DNA of 64,000 nucleotides from Acanthochlamys bracteata (GCA_019914995.1 CM034144.1:1985489-2049488); one strand, 5' to 3'. Positions 23,851-36,763 are shown, counted from the stretch's first letter. Numbers and translations: made by a program. The notes: generated by a model not told the origin, from the sequence alone.

Positions 23851-25321
23851 TTAAATTTTAATTTTGTGTTGCTTTTGAAATGTTAGCTAAACTTTCTTGC
23901 CACTCATAAGCATTTAATTTCTTAAACTTTGTTGCCTACATCACACAATAATAGAAATTCTTTATCAGGTTTTGCTTTTGGCATAAACTGTATAATCTAT
24001 CTTTTTCCATTTCACTTTTGAGTTGTTGTTACTGGTTCACTCACTATCCTCGATTCATTTTTCCTTGGAATGGAATCAAATGCAATGATGATTTGAGGGA
24101 GGTGTGAAGCAAACTTCTTACTTACTGCTCTACTTTGTGCCTTCACACTTCCACATGGTAATTCTAGAAAAATCAGGTTTTTTTTCTGAAAGTCATGGAA
24201 GTCTCTTTCAAGTTTTTTTTTCCTTATACCAAAAATTCTCTTAATTGAGCTGTGTGCACAAACATTTTATATTTAATCCTTAGTATCATAAGATTGGTGT
24301 TGTATACTTCTGCTTGTAACATACTTATGTGATTGAATTGTGCATTACTGTCATTGGCCATAGGAGTGTGGTTTCAAATAGTTCCCCACTTCTCCGAATT
24401 CAAAAATGTTAAGTAAATAAATAACCCGCAATGCTACAGACTTCTCCATGCATTTCTTTTTTGTAAATATCTTTAATAACACACCACAAGAGTAGCGAAG
24501 CTCTAATGGGTACAAAGACTTTCAAAGCATGCATATGTTTGAGCTAAATAGTGAGCTAAACATGCATCTGTTTGAGCTATGCATGCCCATTCAAGTGTCT
24601 CGAAGGTCTGATTAGGTCTTGTTTAATTAGGTTTGTGATTCTGTATGATTTTTTTAATTTTTTAATTAGGTCTTCAAGGTTTGATTAGTTTTATCTTATT
24701 GTTGTTGCTGTCTATTTTCTTTATTGTTTATATAAATGATTAGTTTTATCTTTATCTTCTCTGTTATGTTGAACCATATGGGAATGCTTTTGCTTGATTG
24801 CCTTTAAAGGTGATGAAGTTAGGGCTCTCATATGGGAATGCTTCTGCTTGGCTGGTCATGTGGGAATGCTTATTTTTACTTCTGCTGTGTGTTTATGTTT
24901 AAATTTTGATTTAGGCTGAAAATTGAATGGGGTTTGCTTGATTGTTTCTAATGTGCACTTTAAAACTTGATGGATTTTTAAGTTGTGAAGTTCAAATAAA
25001 TCCTTCAGCTATAAATTGTGTATGTTTAATGGCTAGTAGAAACTGAAGCTAGAATAATTATAACAAGCTATTTTCATTCAAATAATTATAATATTTTATG
25101 TATTTTATGACTTTAAAACTGAAGCTATAATAGTATTTTCTATATGTGCTATGCAAATTTCACTGATTCCAGCAGCATAAATCATATTTTCATTCAATTA
25201 TATGAATGTTTAGATGAATGTTTATGTATTTCCTGTATTTCAAGTTTAGTAATATATGCATGTTTATATGTTTATATGAAATCCTAAGTTTAGCAATTAT
25301 ATGTTTAAACAATTACATAAT

Positions 25322-26982
25322 TGTTGGAACTTCCAAAAGTTGATTTTCATGATAACAACACATTAAAGTGAGTTTAGAATTGCATTCCAGACGCTGCTTT
25401 TCAATTTTTTTCCATTTTACGTTTTTTAATACATATTTTATAAGTATTTAGAAAATTTATTTAAAAATTTAAAATATATAGAAAAATTCTATGGAGTGAG
25501 ATCTTGTATATTTTTATTATTTTTTTGGAAGTAAAAAAAATAGAGCTCGTTTTTAAAAAAAAAACAAAAATACCCTATATTTCATAAGCACTCTCAAATT
25601 AAGAATTATGGTTTATGATTTAGGATGGACTGACAAGTTGAAATCAAGTTATGCAGAAATAGTTCTATCTTACATTAAAAGAACAAGCAAGCTGAGTCAA
25701 AACAAAATCGACATAGCCAACAAACAACCAGTTGTTTAACTACTGGCTATATGAGATCTTTTCTCATAAAACAAAGGATCGGGTTTTGCTCGACAAAATT
25801 CCTATTTAAACTTTCATTTCAAGATACTGAAGTTATATACACCACTGAAGCAAATCACACTACATAAGATTCACCTAGAGCCAAATATCATTCTTATTCA
25901 CAAGAAAAGTCAAGTTCAATCTTCAAGAAGAAAAAGAAGACAGCGGACCCACTATGTTAAGTAGAAACTTACTAAGCAAAGTCAAGCATTTTGAAGTCCA
26001 CCTTATTTAGAGCAGTCAACCCAGCAAGTCTTAGCAAATCAAGAGAAGCTAACTCAGCCGGACTCACCAACTGTCGTAAGCGGGAGATTTAAATTGCCTT
26101 CATCGATGCATTTAATGCCGATGAAAGGCTTGCACTAGAATAGCTAAAATAGATCCTAGAGCAGCTGACTGACCATTGGAAAAATCTCATCTCTGCCTTT
26201 GATGATTCGCCGCTGGTCAGAGACACCAAAGGATTAATCCTCTAACGGGAAGAACCAGTCACCTGTAAGAAAGAAGCATTATAAGAAATAGAGGGGTTGC
26301 AGAATAGTGAGTAACATATTGAGCAGAAATTTTAAATTCAAATCTACACTACATTGGCCAAAACCTCTCAAGTGGAGAAAATCTATATTGTTGTTGATCA
26401 CTACTGAACATCATCTTCAACAACATATTTGATCATCTCAATTGAAAACTCTTATTCATTTAATTTGAGATAGATCATGTGCTTAAATATATTTTTATTG
26501 AGTCATCTATATACGTGTGTTCAAGTGCTATGTGCACTTGGTAAAGGAGCTCGGTTAGAGCTTGGAGATAGCTTTTAGACTTTGTAATAAGGCTAGATTG
26601 ACAGCTAGGGGGACTAGGGTGTCCACTAGGCTGGGAAGGGTTGTCTCAGTGAAGAAACCCTTAATAGTAAGTGTGTTTGGTGAAGCACTTTGCTATTGAT
26701 TGGTGTAGCTTGTTAAAAGTCTAGTAAAGCTTTGGCTCTCGTGATAGAATGACCGTAAATGTAGGCAAAAAAGTTGGTGAACCACGTAAAATATTCTTGC
26801 ATACTTGCTTTAACATAGATAGCCATAATAACTTATTTATAATGCTCACTGCTTGCAGGGTATAAGTTTACTCACAGCCAGCTGACAATTTGTTGTGTGT
26901 CTGATCATTAGTATTACGAAAATTTTATTTATCAATTTAATTCAACCCTCCCCTTTTGAGTTGATCTTTGGGAACATCAACA
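25322..26982 (-). mobile_element. Solo LTR, copy A
   Basis: TGTTGGAAC starts at 25322 and TCAACA ends at 26982, with exact 5-bp duplications ATAAT at 25317-25321 and 26983-26987. Read on the - strand it is closely related to the solo LTR at 47073-48517: both begin with TGTT, then a stretch like AACTCAAGAAGGGAGGGGTGAATT, then TTTACGTGGTT...TGCCTACAT...ACGGTC, then CAAAGTGCTTCACCAA and GGGTTTCTTCAC. There is no internal region or second LTR, as expected after LTR-LTR recombination. An AT-rich MITE (25397-25605) is nested in it. Confidence 0.8.
25397..25605. mobile_element. AT-rich MITE family, copy 3, inside solo LTR A
   Basis: Shares its core with the copies at 3929 and 5163 (AATACATATTTTATAA; GAAAAATTCTATGGAGTGAG; AAAAAAAATAGAGCTCG; ending near CATAAGCACTCTCAAATT). 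Solo LTR B at 47073 has no such insert, so this is a later insertion into LTR A. Exact ends are uncertain. Confidence 0.6.
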
Positions 26983-27602
26983 ATAATAGCTTGAAGGTTT
27001 TCAGTTCTAAAATAAATATGTTACTATTATGCAAGTGCATTCTACCTTGTACTAAGGTTGAAGGTTTTGGTGTTGTGAATGATTGTCTCGATTCCTATAA
27101 GAGAATGCACTGGTAAGAGCTCAACCAGATGCACAAAAAATTCTTTTATCAATCTGAATATTATTGTTGATTTTCGTTTCAAACAATGAGGTTGCACTTG
27201 ACATTAATAATAGCTTTAGATCAACTTATCTAGTGCTATGTTGTATGTGCTCTATTAAACCTAAACCCTACTAGTAGTTTGAGATCAACTCATCACTAAC
27301 TTTTCTGTTAGCTGAAACATATAACTAATAGTGAGCTAAAACATACTACCTTGATTGATATATTTGTATAGGAGCTAAACATTGAGCTGAAACATACTAA
27401 TATAAGGGCTATTTTGAAGCACCACAATTGACTGTTTTGAAGCACCATAGCTGAAACATACTATTTGCTTCTAAATATACTAGATGTACCACACCTAACT
27501 GTTTAGAAGCTTCCTATTTTGATGCAAACAGAGCTGTAACTCACTATTTTTTTTTTGCATTATTATGCTTTGTTGTTGTTAGTGCTATGCATGCTTTATA
27601 GG

Positions 27603-28345
27603 CATAGTTGCAAATCGGTCCGAATTTGCAAAAGAATCGTCTGTGCAATGACCTGTTTCGACCCGCTTCAACCCGATCGATCCGTCTGCCCAGGTCAAAC
27701 CAGGTTGAATAAAAGTTAAAAAAATTAATTAAAAAAATTAAATTGATGATATATTTAATGCAAAAATAATTATAATAGTTCTATATTGAAAAATAATATA
27801 TAGTTTAGATTTTGCTTTTGGATGTGATAATACAAAAATACAATTGATTATGTCTTATTTGTAAATATTAATAATTAGTGATTTTTAAATTTTTTATATT
27901 GTAAAATATTCAAACTCAAACATTATACCTAAAAAAATTGGTTATATCTCTTTTATGATTTATCTATTTTATCATTTTATCTTCTTCTAATCTCCTAAAT
28001 TATTTAAATTTTCTCATTATAAATTTTCGTGTTATTATTGTTGTTGGTGGTGGTAATACCATAGTGGCAATACTTCAATTTTCGCTGTGATTGTTATTGC
28101 TGTTATTATTGATAGTAATGCCATAGTAAAAATACTCTAATTTTTTGTTGTGATTGCTGCTGCTATTATTGTTGGTAGTGCCATAATGGCAGTAGGTTTT
28201 TCACTGTGATTATTGTTATTATTGATTAAAACTGTTTTAATATTATTGATCCAACAGCTCGATCGGTTGATCCGGCGGGTCAACTTGAGAACTGTGATTC
28301 GAATAGTTTTTCGGTTCGATGTCCAGTCTGGTTCTTACAATTATA
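27603..28345 (+). mobile_element. hAT-type non-autonomous element, CATAG family, copy 1
   Basis: The left end CATAGTTGCAAATCGGTCCG and right end (reverse complement TATAATTGTAAGAACCAGAC) are flanked by an exact 8-bp duplication TTTATAGG (27595-27602 and 28346-28353). Both ends are rich in CCCG/CGGG-like motifs, and the middle is AT-rich with GTTGTTATT runs. The copy at 49486-50272 is in the opposite orientation. No transposase ORF. The 8-bp duplication supports a hAT origin. Confidence 0.75.
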
Positions 28346-29598
28346 TTTATAGGTGCTCACTGTGACTATTTGTAGTGTCTAATGTCTTTTGACTGCTTGT
28401 AGAGCAGTCTTGTACCTACCGGAGCCATAAGGAAAAGAATCCAATGTCTTGTGCAACTTTTATTTCAAAGCTAATATTTTTCATTGAATGATATAGTGCA
28501 CTACATTTTGATCTCATTTCATATAGCTTTTGGTATTTCCTTTACTTCAACTTGCAGATAGCAACTTGTAATTTTTTTTAAATGGATATTAGCATCTTTT
28601 AAGCAGTGGTGTATCAGTGTTGCCTTTTGCTCTTATTCTTCTCATCACTCACTTTCTTATTGTTATACTCTATTGTTCTCTGCTTTTCTTTGCTTCAACT
28701 TGTAGATAGCAGTTTGTAATTTTTTAAATAGATCTTAGCATTTTTTAAGTAGTGGTATATCAGTTAGCTAAAACAGTTACCTTGAACAACCTTATGTTGG
28801 TGCTTATGTGAACTGAAACAATTAGCCTATACTAAATACAGCATGCTTATATGAGCTGAAATAGTTATATGTTTATATGTGCTCACTGTTTTGGGTGCAT
28901 TGCTACGTTGATTGTTATTTTTATTGCTATGCATGCTGCATGTTTATAGATGCTCACTCTTTTGCCTATTCAAATTGCATCAACGATCATTTTTGTAGTT
29001 TTTAAGCTATACTTGATGTGAGTTTGAAATAAAAAAGCATTGTTAGTTTGAATAAACGAGCATTTTTTGTAATTGCTAGATTGGTTACAACTAATAGTCA
29101 AAAGTCAAGAATAACAAACTATAGCAAAAAGGCAATTGTCTAATTTAAGGTTTTTAACTAATAAGAATTAGAATTAGAATTAAGTTATAACAAAAGTCCA
29201 TTACACTTGTATTTTGATACAATTAGCCTTTCATGAGAAGTTCTATGTTTTAAGCAAGGTTACATGGTGAGACATGAAATTATTTTGATTTTCTTTAGAG
29301 GTATTTTATTATTTTTTGTAAAATTTAATTTCTAATTTTTGTAAATAACTTTTTCTGCATGGTATGTTTGCATACTGATTATGCTACTTTAGAAATAAAT
29401 TACTTTGATTGTTATTATTTATTGTAAATGTTATTTCATCATTTCTATGTTGATTGTTGTTATTTATAGGTATATTGTGTTTATATATTTATATGAATAT
29501 CTATACAGATCATCCTAGACTTAGCAATTATATGAATATTTATATCTTTAAACATTATATAGTAACAGTTTGGTAATTATTTATATATTTATATTTAG

Positions 29599-30590
29599 AT
29601 GGAGTCTTTTAATAAAATGCGTCGAGGGAAAAAAAACCACATTTCAAATGGATAGTCTCTTCATTTGAAGTTTATTGAATTTTGTGAACAAGATATATAT
29701 AAGGATAATAAGCCAAACACATATTTTAATGTATGATGGTAGCAAAACATCATACAAGCATTTAAGGAAGTCACTGGCCGTGACGTTGGGCGTAAAGTAT
29801 TGAAAAATCATTGGAATTCCATAAAAATTGATTTGTCGTGGAGAGTTAGGCTTAGGATGAGATTCTACTCGTAAGACAATTATTGCAAACGATAAGTGAT
29901 GGGAGGAAAAAAATTAAAGTAATGTCATTTACCAATATTAATGAATTGTTGAGTTCCAACGTTTAGCAATGTTAGTTATATATATACTATTTTTTATTCT
30001 TTTTAGATAAATTCTGCTTTGAGAAAGTTTAAAGAAACGGATTTATCGATGATTCGCGATCTTTACGAAGTTTTGTTTGATGGTGTTGCTGCCACTGGTG
30101 CACATGCTCTCGCATCATCATAAATCTAAGTGGATAATGAACAAACTCAAGTTGTTGAGAACTTGAAAAACAGTGGAGATAGTGATGATGTTCAAGCTAA
30201 CCAAACAAATATTGCATCTCAGGTACTTTCTCATATCACACTGATAATGATCTTTTGCCGTCGGAGTCAGCCTCTGTGTCCCAACAACAAAGAACTGATA
30301 GTAGTAGTAGAAAGAAAAAATTCTCAACTAGTGTAAAGTAGGATGTTTATGATATTGGAATGGTAGCATGTGAGAAACGCGCAGCTGTAGAGATAGTCAC
30401 CCCCGAACAATACATACAAGCACTTACTAATATTTAGAAGATAGAGTATAAAAGTACATTATAAAATTACGCAACATTCGTGATGAACAGAAAAGATAAT
30501 CGAAGAATTTTTATGAGCTTTACTGATGATGAAACTCGTCTTAGTTGGTTGAATTTTTATTTCAATTATTTTGGGTCTGACAAGCACTAA
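29599..30590 (+). pseudogene. Harbinger Myb/SANT-like (Myb_DNA-bind_3 type) protein remnant
   Basis: From ATG 29599 the frame runs with stops. Recognisable pieces are LHLKFIEFCEQDIYKDNKPN, then after a stop WWQNIIQAFKEVTGRD and KVLKNHWNSIK (about 29740-29830), which match the Myb/SANT-like domain found in plant Harbinger ORF1 proteins. After a gap come FKETDLSMIRDLYEVLFDGV and ATGAHA (about 30029-30110), and downstream NRRIFMSFTDDETRLSWL (about 30496-30552), the usual C-terminal region of this family. In-frame stops near 29734 and 30121 and likely lost introns make it non-functional. Its expected role was DNA binding at element ends. Confidence 0.7.
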
Positions 30591-31089
30591 ACATGTTCTA
30601 TGCTATAATGTTGTAGTAATATTTTATATTGTAATGTTTTATGTTGTAAGCACTAAATATGTTCTCTATTGTAATATTTAGTTGTATGTTGTCTATTGTA
30701 ATATTTATAGGTATGTTATTCACTATAATAATTATATTATTTATTATAATATTTAGTTGAAAATTATACTATTATTATATTATAATATTATATTTTATAT
30801 TATAATATTAATATATTGAAATAGTGTGGGATGTTGCTATATTTATAGGTATGTTATATTTTTTTTGTTGTTGCTATATATGTTTGATTGTAATCGTTAA
30901 ATTGTTCCAATTATTATGATTAAATATATTAACAGTTTATTTAATTTATATATTTGCAGTTAAATAGATTTTTAGAGTAGTAGCGATGATGAAGATGATC
31001 GCGATAGTGAATAAAAATTGGCGGAATTTTTTGAGCAGGCAAGTTAGGTAGTAATTCGATATTTGAAAAAAACTTACCGAGCCATTCTG

Positions 31090-32260
31090 TCCATACATCT
31101 ATACGTACTGTTAATATATTTATGTCGGAGATATTAGAAGGAAATAAAACTTATTGCTGTCAAAATTTTTGAATGAAGTTACCGACTATTTTAAACTCTA
31201 TGATGACTTGACATTTTATTATTTGGTACCATTACAAGGAATGTCAGTTCAAGAAGTGGTTGCAATATTTTTAATAACTTATTTGCATAATGTTGGAAAT
31301 AGATTATGTCAGGATATCTTTAATCATTCGGGGGAAACAATTCATAGAGATTTTCATTGAGTGTTAGAGTCGGTCATGAGGTTAGCTGCAGATCTTATAA
31401 AATCTCATTTTAGATACAATGAAGGTGATGGATTTCACAAATCACAGAACCCTCAATATATTTCATAGTTTAAAGTAAGTGATCATTGATTTCAATTCAA
31501 GTAAATTGAACTTCTTATGCTGATATCGAACATTTTATATATATGATTGTATTGGAGCTATTCATTGATATACATATCAAAGCAAGACTACCGTCAGGAG
31601 AGGTAACAGTTTATGTTAGACGTAAAGGCTACGCCACTCAGAATGTTTTAGCGGTATGTGATTTTAATGTGTGTTTCACAGTTGTATGGGTCGGATGAAA
31701 AATCAGCTCATGACGCACGCATACTTACTGAAATAATCAATACACCTGTGCTAAATTTTTCGCAGCCTTCCAGCAATAAATATTATTTAGTAGATGCGAG
31801 CTATAAATACACACGAGGATACATTGCCCTTACAAAAGCTGAGTTGTAATATATCACCTGGAGGATTTTCGTCATGCAAATATATCTCAAATGCGAGCAC
31901 CAAGAGGTATGAAGAAAAAGTTTAACTACATGCATTCTTCTTGTAAAAATATCATTGAGCGCAGTTTTGGCGTATGGAAGGTTTGTTTTACAATATTAAA
32001 AATATATCAAAATATTCAATAGAAGTTTAGAGTGATATTGTAATTGCTACTATAGCGATACACAACTATATTAGAAACAAAGATGTCGTGGATGATGTAT
32101 TTTCAAGGGTTGAACGTGAGACCTATGTTCCATCAATAGTTGAAGAATTTTTAAGTACATCTAAGTTCAATCTGAAGACAATGTTGACAAATGGGATAAA
32201 GAGTGGATGGCACATTATAATCAGTTGCAAATGAAATATATAGAAAGTAATTATAAATAT
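31090..32260 (+). pseudogene. HARBI1-like transposase (DDE_Tnp_4) remnant
   Basis: An open stretch from 31154 contains LQGMSVQEVVAIFLITYLHN, then ICQDIFNHSGETIHRDFH-like sequence (about 31300-31359), typical of the helical region ahead of the HARBI1 nuclease core. Next come RKGYATQNVLAVCDF (about 31620-31665), then SAHDARILTEIINT and YYLVDASYKYTRGYIA (about 31700-31825), matching the DDE_Tnp_4 order. Stops and frameshifts separate the blocks: the segment where the family has AIDGTH reads GAIH then a stop near 31556, so the first catalytic aspartate motif is broken. Non-functional. Confidence 0.75.
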
Positions 32261-32831
32261 TATGATTGTATTTGTTGCTATGTATAATTGTTGAATTGTT
32301 AACTGTATGACTGTATTATCTTAAATTAAAAATTTACTTAAAATTGCTAATGTATTACTGTATTTTTTTATTTCTACCAATTTATTAACTAATTAATTAT
32401 TATTATTATGAAATAATAAAAAATATATATATTTACAAGTAATTTAAATATATTATTACAGAATTCATAATAATAATAATATTATTATTAATATGTTTAT
32501 AAATATTTTTATAAAGAACTTTAAACAAAAATTTTAAGATATGTTATAAAATTAATTTTCAAAAAATTAGATAATACATGAAAATAAATTCAAAATTTTA
32601 ATAATATATCGTTTATTATATATTTAAAAATATTTCAGTAGTTGTATATTTTATTACTTATTAGCACAAATTTACCCAAATATTTTTCAATTTTTTTACG
32701 AGAATACTTTAAATAGTAAAATTTATTAAACAGAATTTAAAAAAAAATAGCTATTTTTTTTCAGCAAAAGCATATAAACAGCAGCTTTGGGCCAAAATCT
32801 TTAAACTTAAAGCTTATTAAACATGCCCTAT

Positions 32832-34399
32832 GTTGGTATTTAAAAGTGATTTTCAACTCCATTCTCAACTTTTTATTTCATATATTATAATATTTTATAG
32901 ACTTTTTAGAAAATATAAAAAATAAAAATTTATATCGTAAAATCTTATTATTACATATTTTATTATATTTTAGATAAAAAATAATATGCATTTAAAAAAT
33001 TTGAAAAAAACTTATTTCATAATAACTTTGGAAACATTTCTCTATTAATTTTGTCAACTGTCTAGCGGTCAGATTATGAATTTATAGAATGACAAAACCT
33101 TCCCAACCTTTTGAACGTGAATTCCCTTTTTCATATGCCTAAAAACTACGTATACCTACTTTTAGGCAAAACTAAGAATTAGTTGAGTGCTTATTTTATT
33201 TATCAGTCAGTGATTTGGCAGCGTAAATTTTAGAAGAGAATTTTTAGAAAACTTACTAAAAAATAACTTTGTAAAAATAGATTTACAAATGTAAATTAAA
33301 AAATTATTACAAATTAAATATTTGGAGGAAAAAACTAATTTGGGCGGAGAAGTAAACAAGTCGCGATTTAATAAGCGTCGAGAAGTAAACAAGACTGCAT
33401 ACTACAATTTGAACTGACAACGATTTTATTGATTGTTATAAATCGATGTAAAACTTGAAATTAGTTATTTCAGAAATAAGTCAGATTTGAAATTCAACTC
33501 GGTCCTATTCTTGTAGAAAAATGAAGGGCTCAATATGCGCAATCAATTATTCTTAGAGTTCCATTTTGAGAACCAAAACCAATTAAGGACACATTTATTT
33601 TCAAAAAGGTAAAGTTTTTAAAAATAAATTTAATATAAAATAAATACTTAAAAATAAATTTGTAAGACTGAATTTATAAAACTAGATATAAGGAATTCTT
33701 TCACGCCATACGGATTGATTTTTGAGGGAGAAAATTTAATTTGCGACTAAAATAAATATATCCAAAATAAATTCATTTTCCTTAATTCTTTTGTTTTTTT
33801 GGATTATGACAACTTCTAATTGTTATTAATTAGTAATAAATTGGGGAATCCCCATATTTAAGCTAACCAAAGAACAATCAAAAACTAATTATTCCATATT
33901 TAATAATAAGTAAAATTTACAGATTAAAAAAATACTAACTAAATTATAATTAAAAATAATTATCTGTACTCGCTACGGCACCATTAAATTTGTAACTATT
34001 TTTAGGTGTGTTTTAAGTTATATGATAATTTAATTTCTTCTTTAAAATTCTGAATCGAACATATTTTTTATATTTAAATTTATTCTAAATATATTAAATT
34101 TATTTTTAATTTATTTTGATGAAATTCAGTTATCTCAAACACAGATTTCTGAAATTTATTTTCTATCAATTAAATTAATAGATTTCTCCCTAGGGAACAT
34201 TCTCTTTGTTGCAAATACCAAACATGTAGTAGACCCATTGGAAATCAGTCACGTAGGTGTAATAGCGCTTTGTTTCACAATTTAGTGGATGTAATTGTGT
34301 GTTGGTGTTTTAACCTTACATAAGATCCTTGTGACGGAACTTACAAGGATACTAGAACAATCACATACACATTCACGTGTAGCAAACAGGAAAAACTGT
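32832..34399. other. Intergenic, AT-rich, probable MITE debris
   Basis: Low-complexity AT-rich DNA. The first 230 bp (TTTAAAAGTGATTTTCAACTCC...) look like a worn MITE similar in texture to the AT-rich family, but no ends could be paired. No gene seen. Confidence 0.4.
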
Positions 34400-34605
34400 G
34401 GGTGCGTTTTTTTTGCTTTAGAAATGAGTTTTTTTTTAAGTGAGTTATTAGAAGTGAGTTGTTATAAATAGTATTGTTAAAAGTAATATATTCTTTTTCT
34501 ATTGCAAAATAAATTAAAAATGATTTTTTATATTTTTTTGTAATAAGATGTGAGTTAGAAGTTGCTTTTTTGTAAATAATAAGTCACTTTTATGTGCAGA
34601 ATAAC
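34400..34605. mobile_element. Tourist-like MITE fragment
   Basis: Begins GGGTGCGTTTTTTTTGC, the same terminus as the complete MITE at 43450 (GGGTGCATTTTTTTGC / GGGTGCGTTCTTTTG). The hAT element at 34606 follows directly. No matching right end was found beyond it. Confidence 0.45.
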
Positions 34606-35134
34606 TAAGGGTGACAATTCGGGTTCCTGGGTCGGTTACGGGTCGACTCATATAATAACTGGATCAAAATTGTTCAATCCTAATCCGACCTATTTATTTA
34701 TACGGGTCAAAATTATTAACCCTAACCCAACCAATTTATAACCGTATAAAAGTCAGATCGACCTATTTAATAATTAAAAATATTAAAATAAAATAATAAA
34801 TATTAATTTTTAATAATAATATATATAAATTATTAATTATTATATATTTAAAAAAATATTAATTTTGATAAATTTTATAAATTAAATAAAAATTAGTTAA
34901 ATTAAGATAAACTAAAAAATATATATATACAAATTAAATTCAAATTTTTTACTATTATTTTTTAATTATTAAGTAATATATATTATATAAATAGTTAAAC
35001 GGGTCAATTTTGGGTCAACCCGAACCCGTTTAAAATTTTGGGACATTTTCGGATCGATCTGAAATCGACCCGAACTCGATTTTTTGGGTCGATTTGTCGA
35101 GTTTTATAGATTGGGTTAAAATTTGTTACCCCTA
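34606..35134. mobile_element. hAT non-autonomous element (529 bp)
   Basis: The ends TAAGGGTGACAA (34606) and TTGTTACCCCTA (ending 35134) are imperfect inverted repeats flanked by an exact 8-bp duplication AGAATAAC (34598-34605 and 35135-35142). The subterminal parts carry many GGGTCGACC/GGGTC motifs around an AT-rich middle. TA(G/A)GGGTG-type ends with an 8-bp duplication are typical of plant hAT elements. No coding capacity. Confidence 0.85.
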
Positions 35135-35142
35135 AGAATAAC

Positions 35143-36763
35143 ACACTTTGTGAAAGTTTGTTATCATCTATTGTCATTTTAGATGCTCTATTTTGCTGCA
35201 TTTTTCATCATTTTGTAGCTTTTGTTTCCAAAAAACTTTGTATGATATACTAGAATTTTAAAAAAAAATATTTAGTGGAGTGAGTTGTACGGCATAAATT
35301 ATATATATATTAAAAAAGATAAGTTGGTTTTAAATTCTTTTTAAATATTTATTTATCTCCAAAAGCTATCTTTGTGAGCAATCTCAAACGACATAATCGG
35401 TTTCATATTGTCAATATTTCTTAATAAATTAATATAGTTAGAATTTAAGTACTCAATTATATAATTTTATTATCTTTATACAAAATTAAGAATTTAGATC
35501 TCAATGTTTAAATCTCTTATTTGTTATAGTTTTAATTTTTTACATAACTGAACAGACCTTTTTTTTAAATACTATAAATAAATTACCTTATATACATTAT
35601 TCGATGTATCAAATTTAATAAATTTATAATTAAAATGATCATAAAAATAAAATATTTTAAAAAAGCTTAATTATATCTTCATCTTACATAATTAAGTGGT
35701 GTATAATAATTATTTCTATCAAGAAATCTGGTATTCAAATTTAAAACTTTTATTAGTTCTAATATAATAAGAATATTTTGACTATCTAGATTGTGTAAAA
35801 ATTAGGTATTATTTTTGTGATGAACTTAAGATTCATTTCAAAATCAATTGATAATAAGATGAGTGAGTTTAAATTTTTATAAATATTATCTCAGTATTAT
35901 TGATAAACAATGTGAGATTAAGTATTTCTTACCATCTGCCTTCCAATAGAGTTTTTTTTTCAATTTTTATTGAAATAAATTGATACGGAATACTTGCCTT
36001 ATAACAAAATTAAATAAAGTGTGCTGGTTGTTCTAAAATAAAAATTTATTTTAAAATAAAGGGAATAATTATTTTTAAATAAAATGAGTTATTTGCTCTG
36101 AAATAAAATATGCTATTTTTTTAAATAAAACTAATAAAAGTACTGAATAAAATTGATATAAAATTAAATTTAGATCACATTCTGAATCGATTTGGCCTAG
36201 CCTATTCTGATTGTACGTAATTATTTTAAAAATTCCACTAAAATAATTGTCAATAATAGAAGTGAGATTAAAATTTTATGAATAAGTTATTTTTTAATAA
36301 AATAGATAATTATTTTTGAATTAAACAGATTATTTGTACCGAAATGAAGTGATCTATATGTCTTAAAATTGTTCTTGAATTAAGTGTTTCGTGTTTGGAA
36401 ATATGCATAGGAATAAGATAATGGGATACACCAAACTTTATTATCTACACTTTTCCAAATTTCAATCACGAATTTGACGATTTATAATAAAAAACCATCA
36501 AAACATAAACTGGGCAACACATGTTTCTGCTGCGTGTTTTATTTTAATTGTTTATTTCGCTGTTTGCTGTTTTCAATGATGCATAAGATCGTAAATTTGC
36601 TGTTCATTCTTATAACGGGTACGGTCTGGGAATGGGTTTATAGCGGTTTTCCCTCCTCTTACAACGTTCTGTCTCGCTTTGCCGACAAAGCAAGAAACCA
36701 AGAAGCGAGAAAAGGAAGATTCAATTTTTGTTCTCCAGAAATTAGAAAAAGAAAGAAATTTTA
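35143..36763. other. Intergenic and upstream region of the transporter gene
   Basis: AT-rich. About 35985-36370 holds degenerate alternating stretches such as AATAAAATGAGTTATTTGCTCTG and AATAAGTTATTTTTTAAT that look like a worn short tandem repeat. The last 150 bp are more GC-balanced and probably hold the promoter. Confidence 0.4.

Larger units (their letters stand above)
22087..32828 (+). mobile_element. Large decayed PIF/Harbinger element with nested insertions
   Basis: The left end GGCTATGTTTGGGAG (22087) and the right end, whose reverse complement reads GGGCATGTTTAATAAG (ending 32828), resemble plant PIF/Harbinger termini. Both are flanked by TAT (22084-22086 and 32829-32831), although PIF elements normally use TWA. 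Inside, on the + strand, are remnants of the two proteins expected of a Harbinger element: a Myb/SANT protein and a HARBI1-like nuclease. The span also includes a solo LTR (25322-26982) and a hAT-type element (27603-28345), which account for about 2.4 kb of its 10.7 kb. The termini are diverged, so the exact ends are less sure than the identity. Confidence 0.6.
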
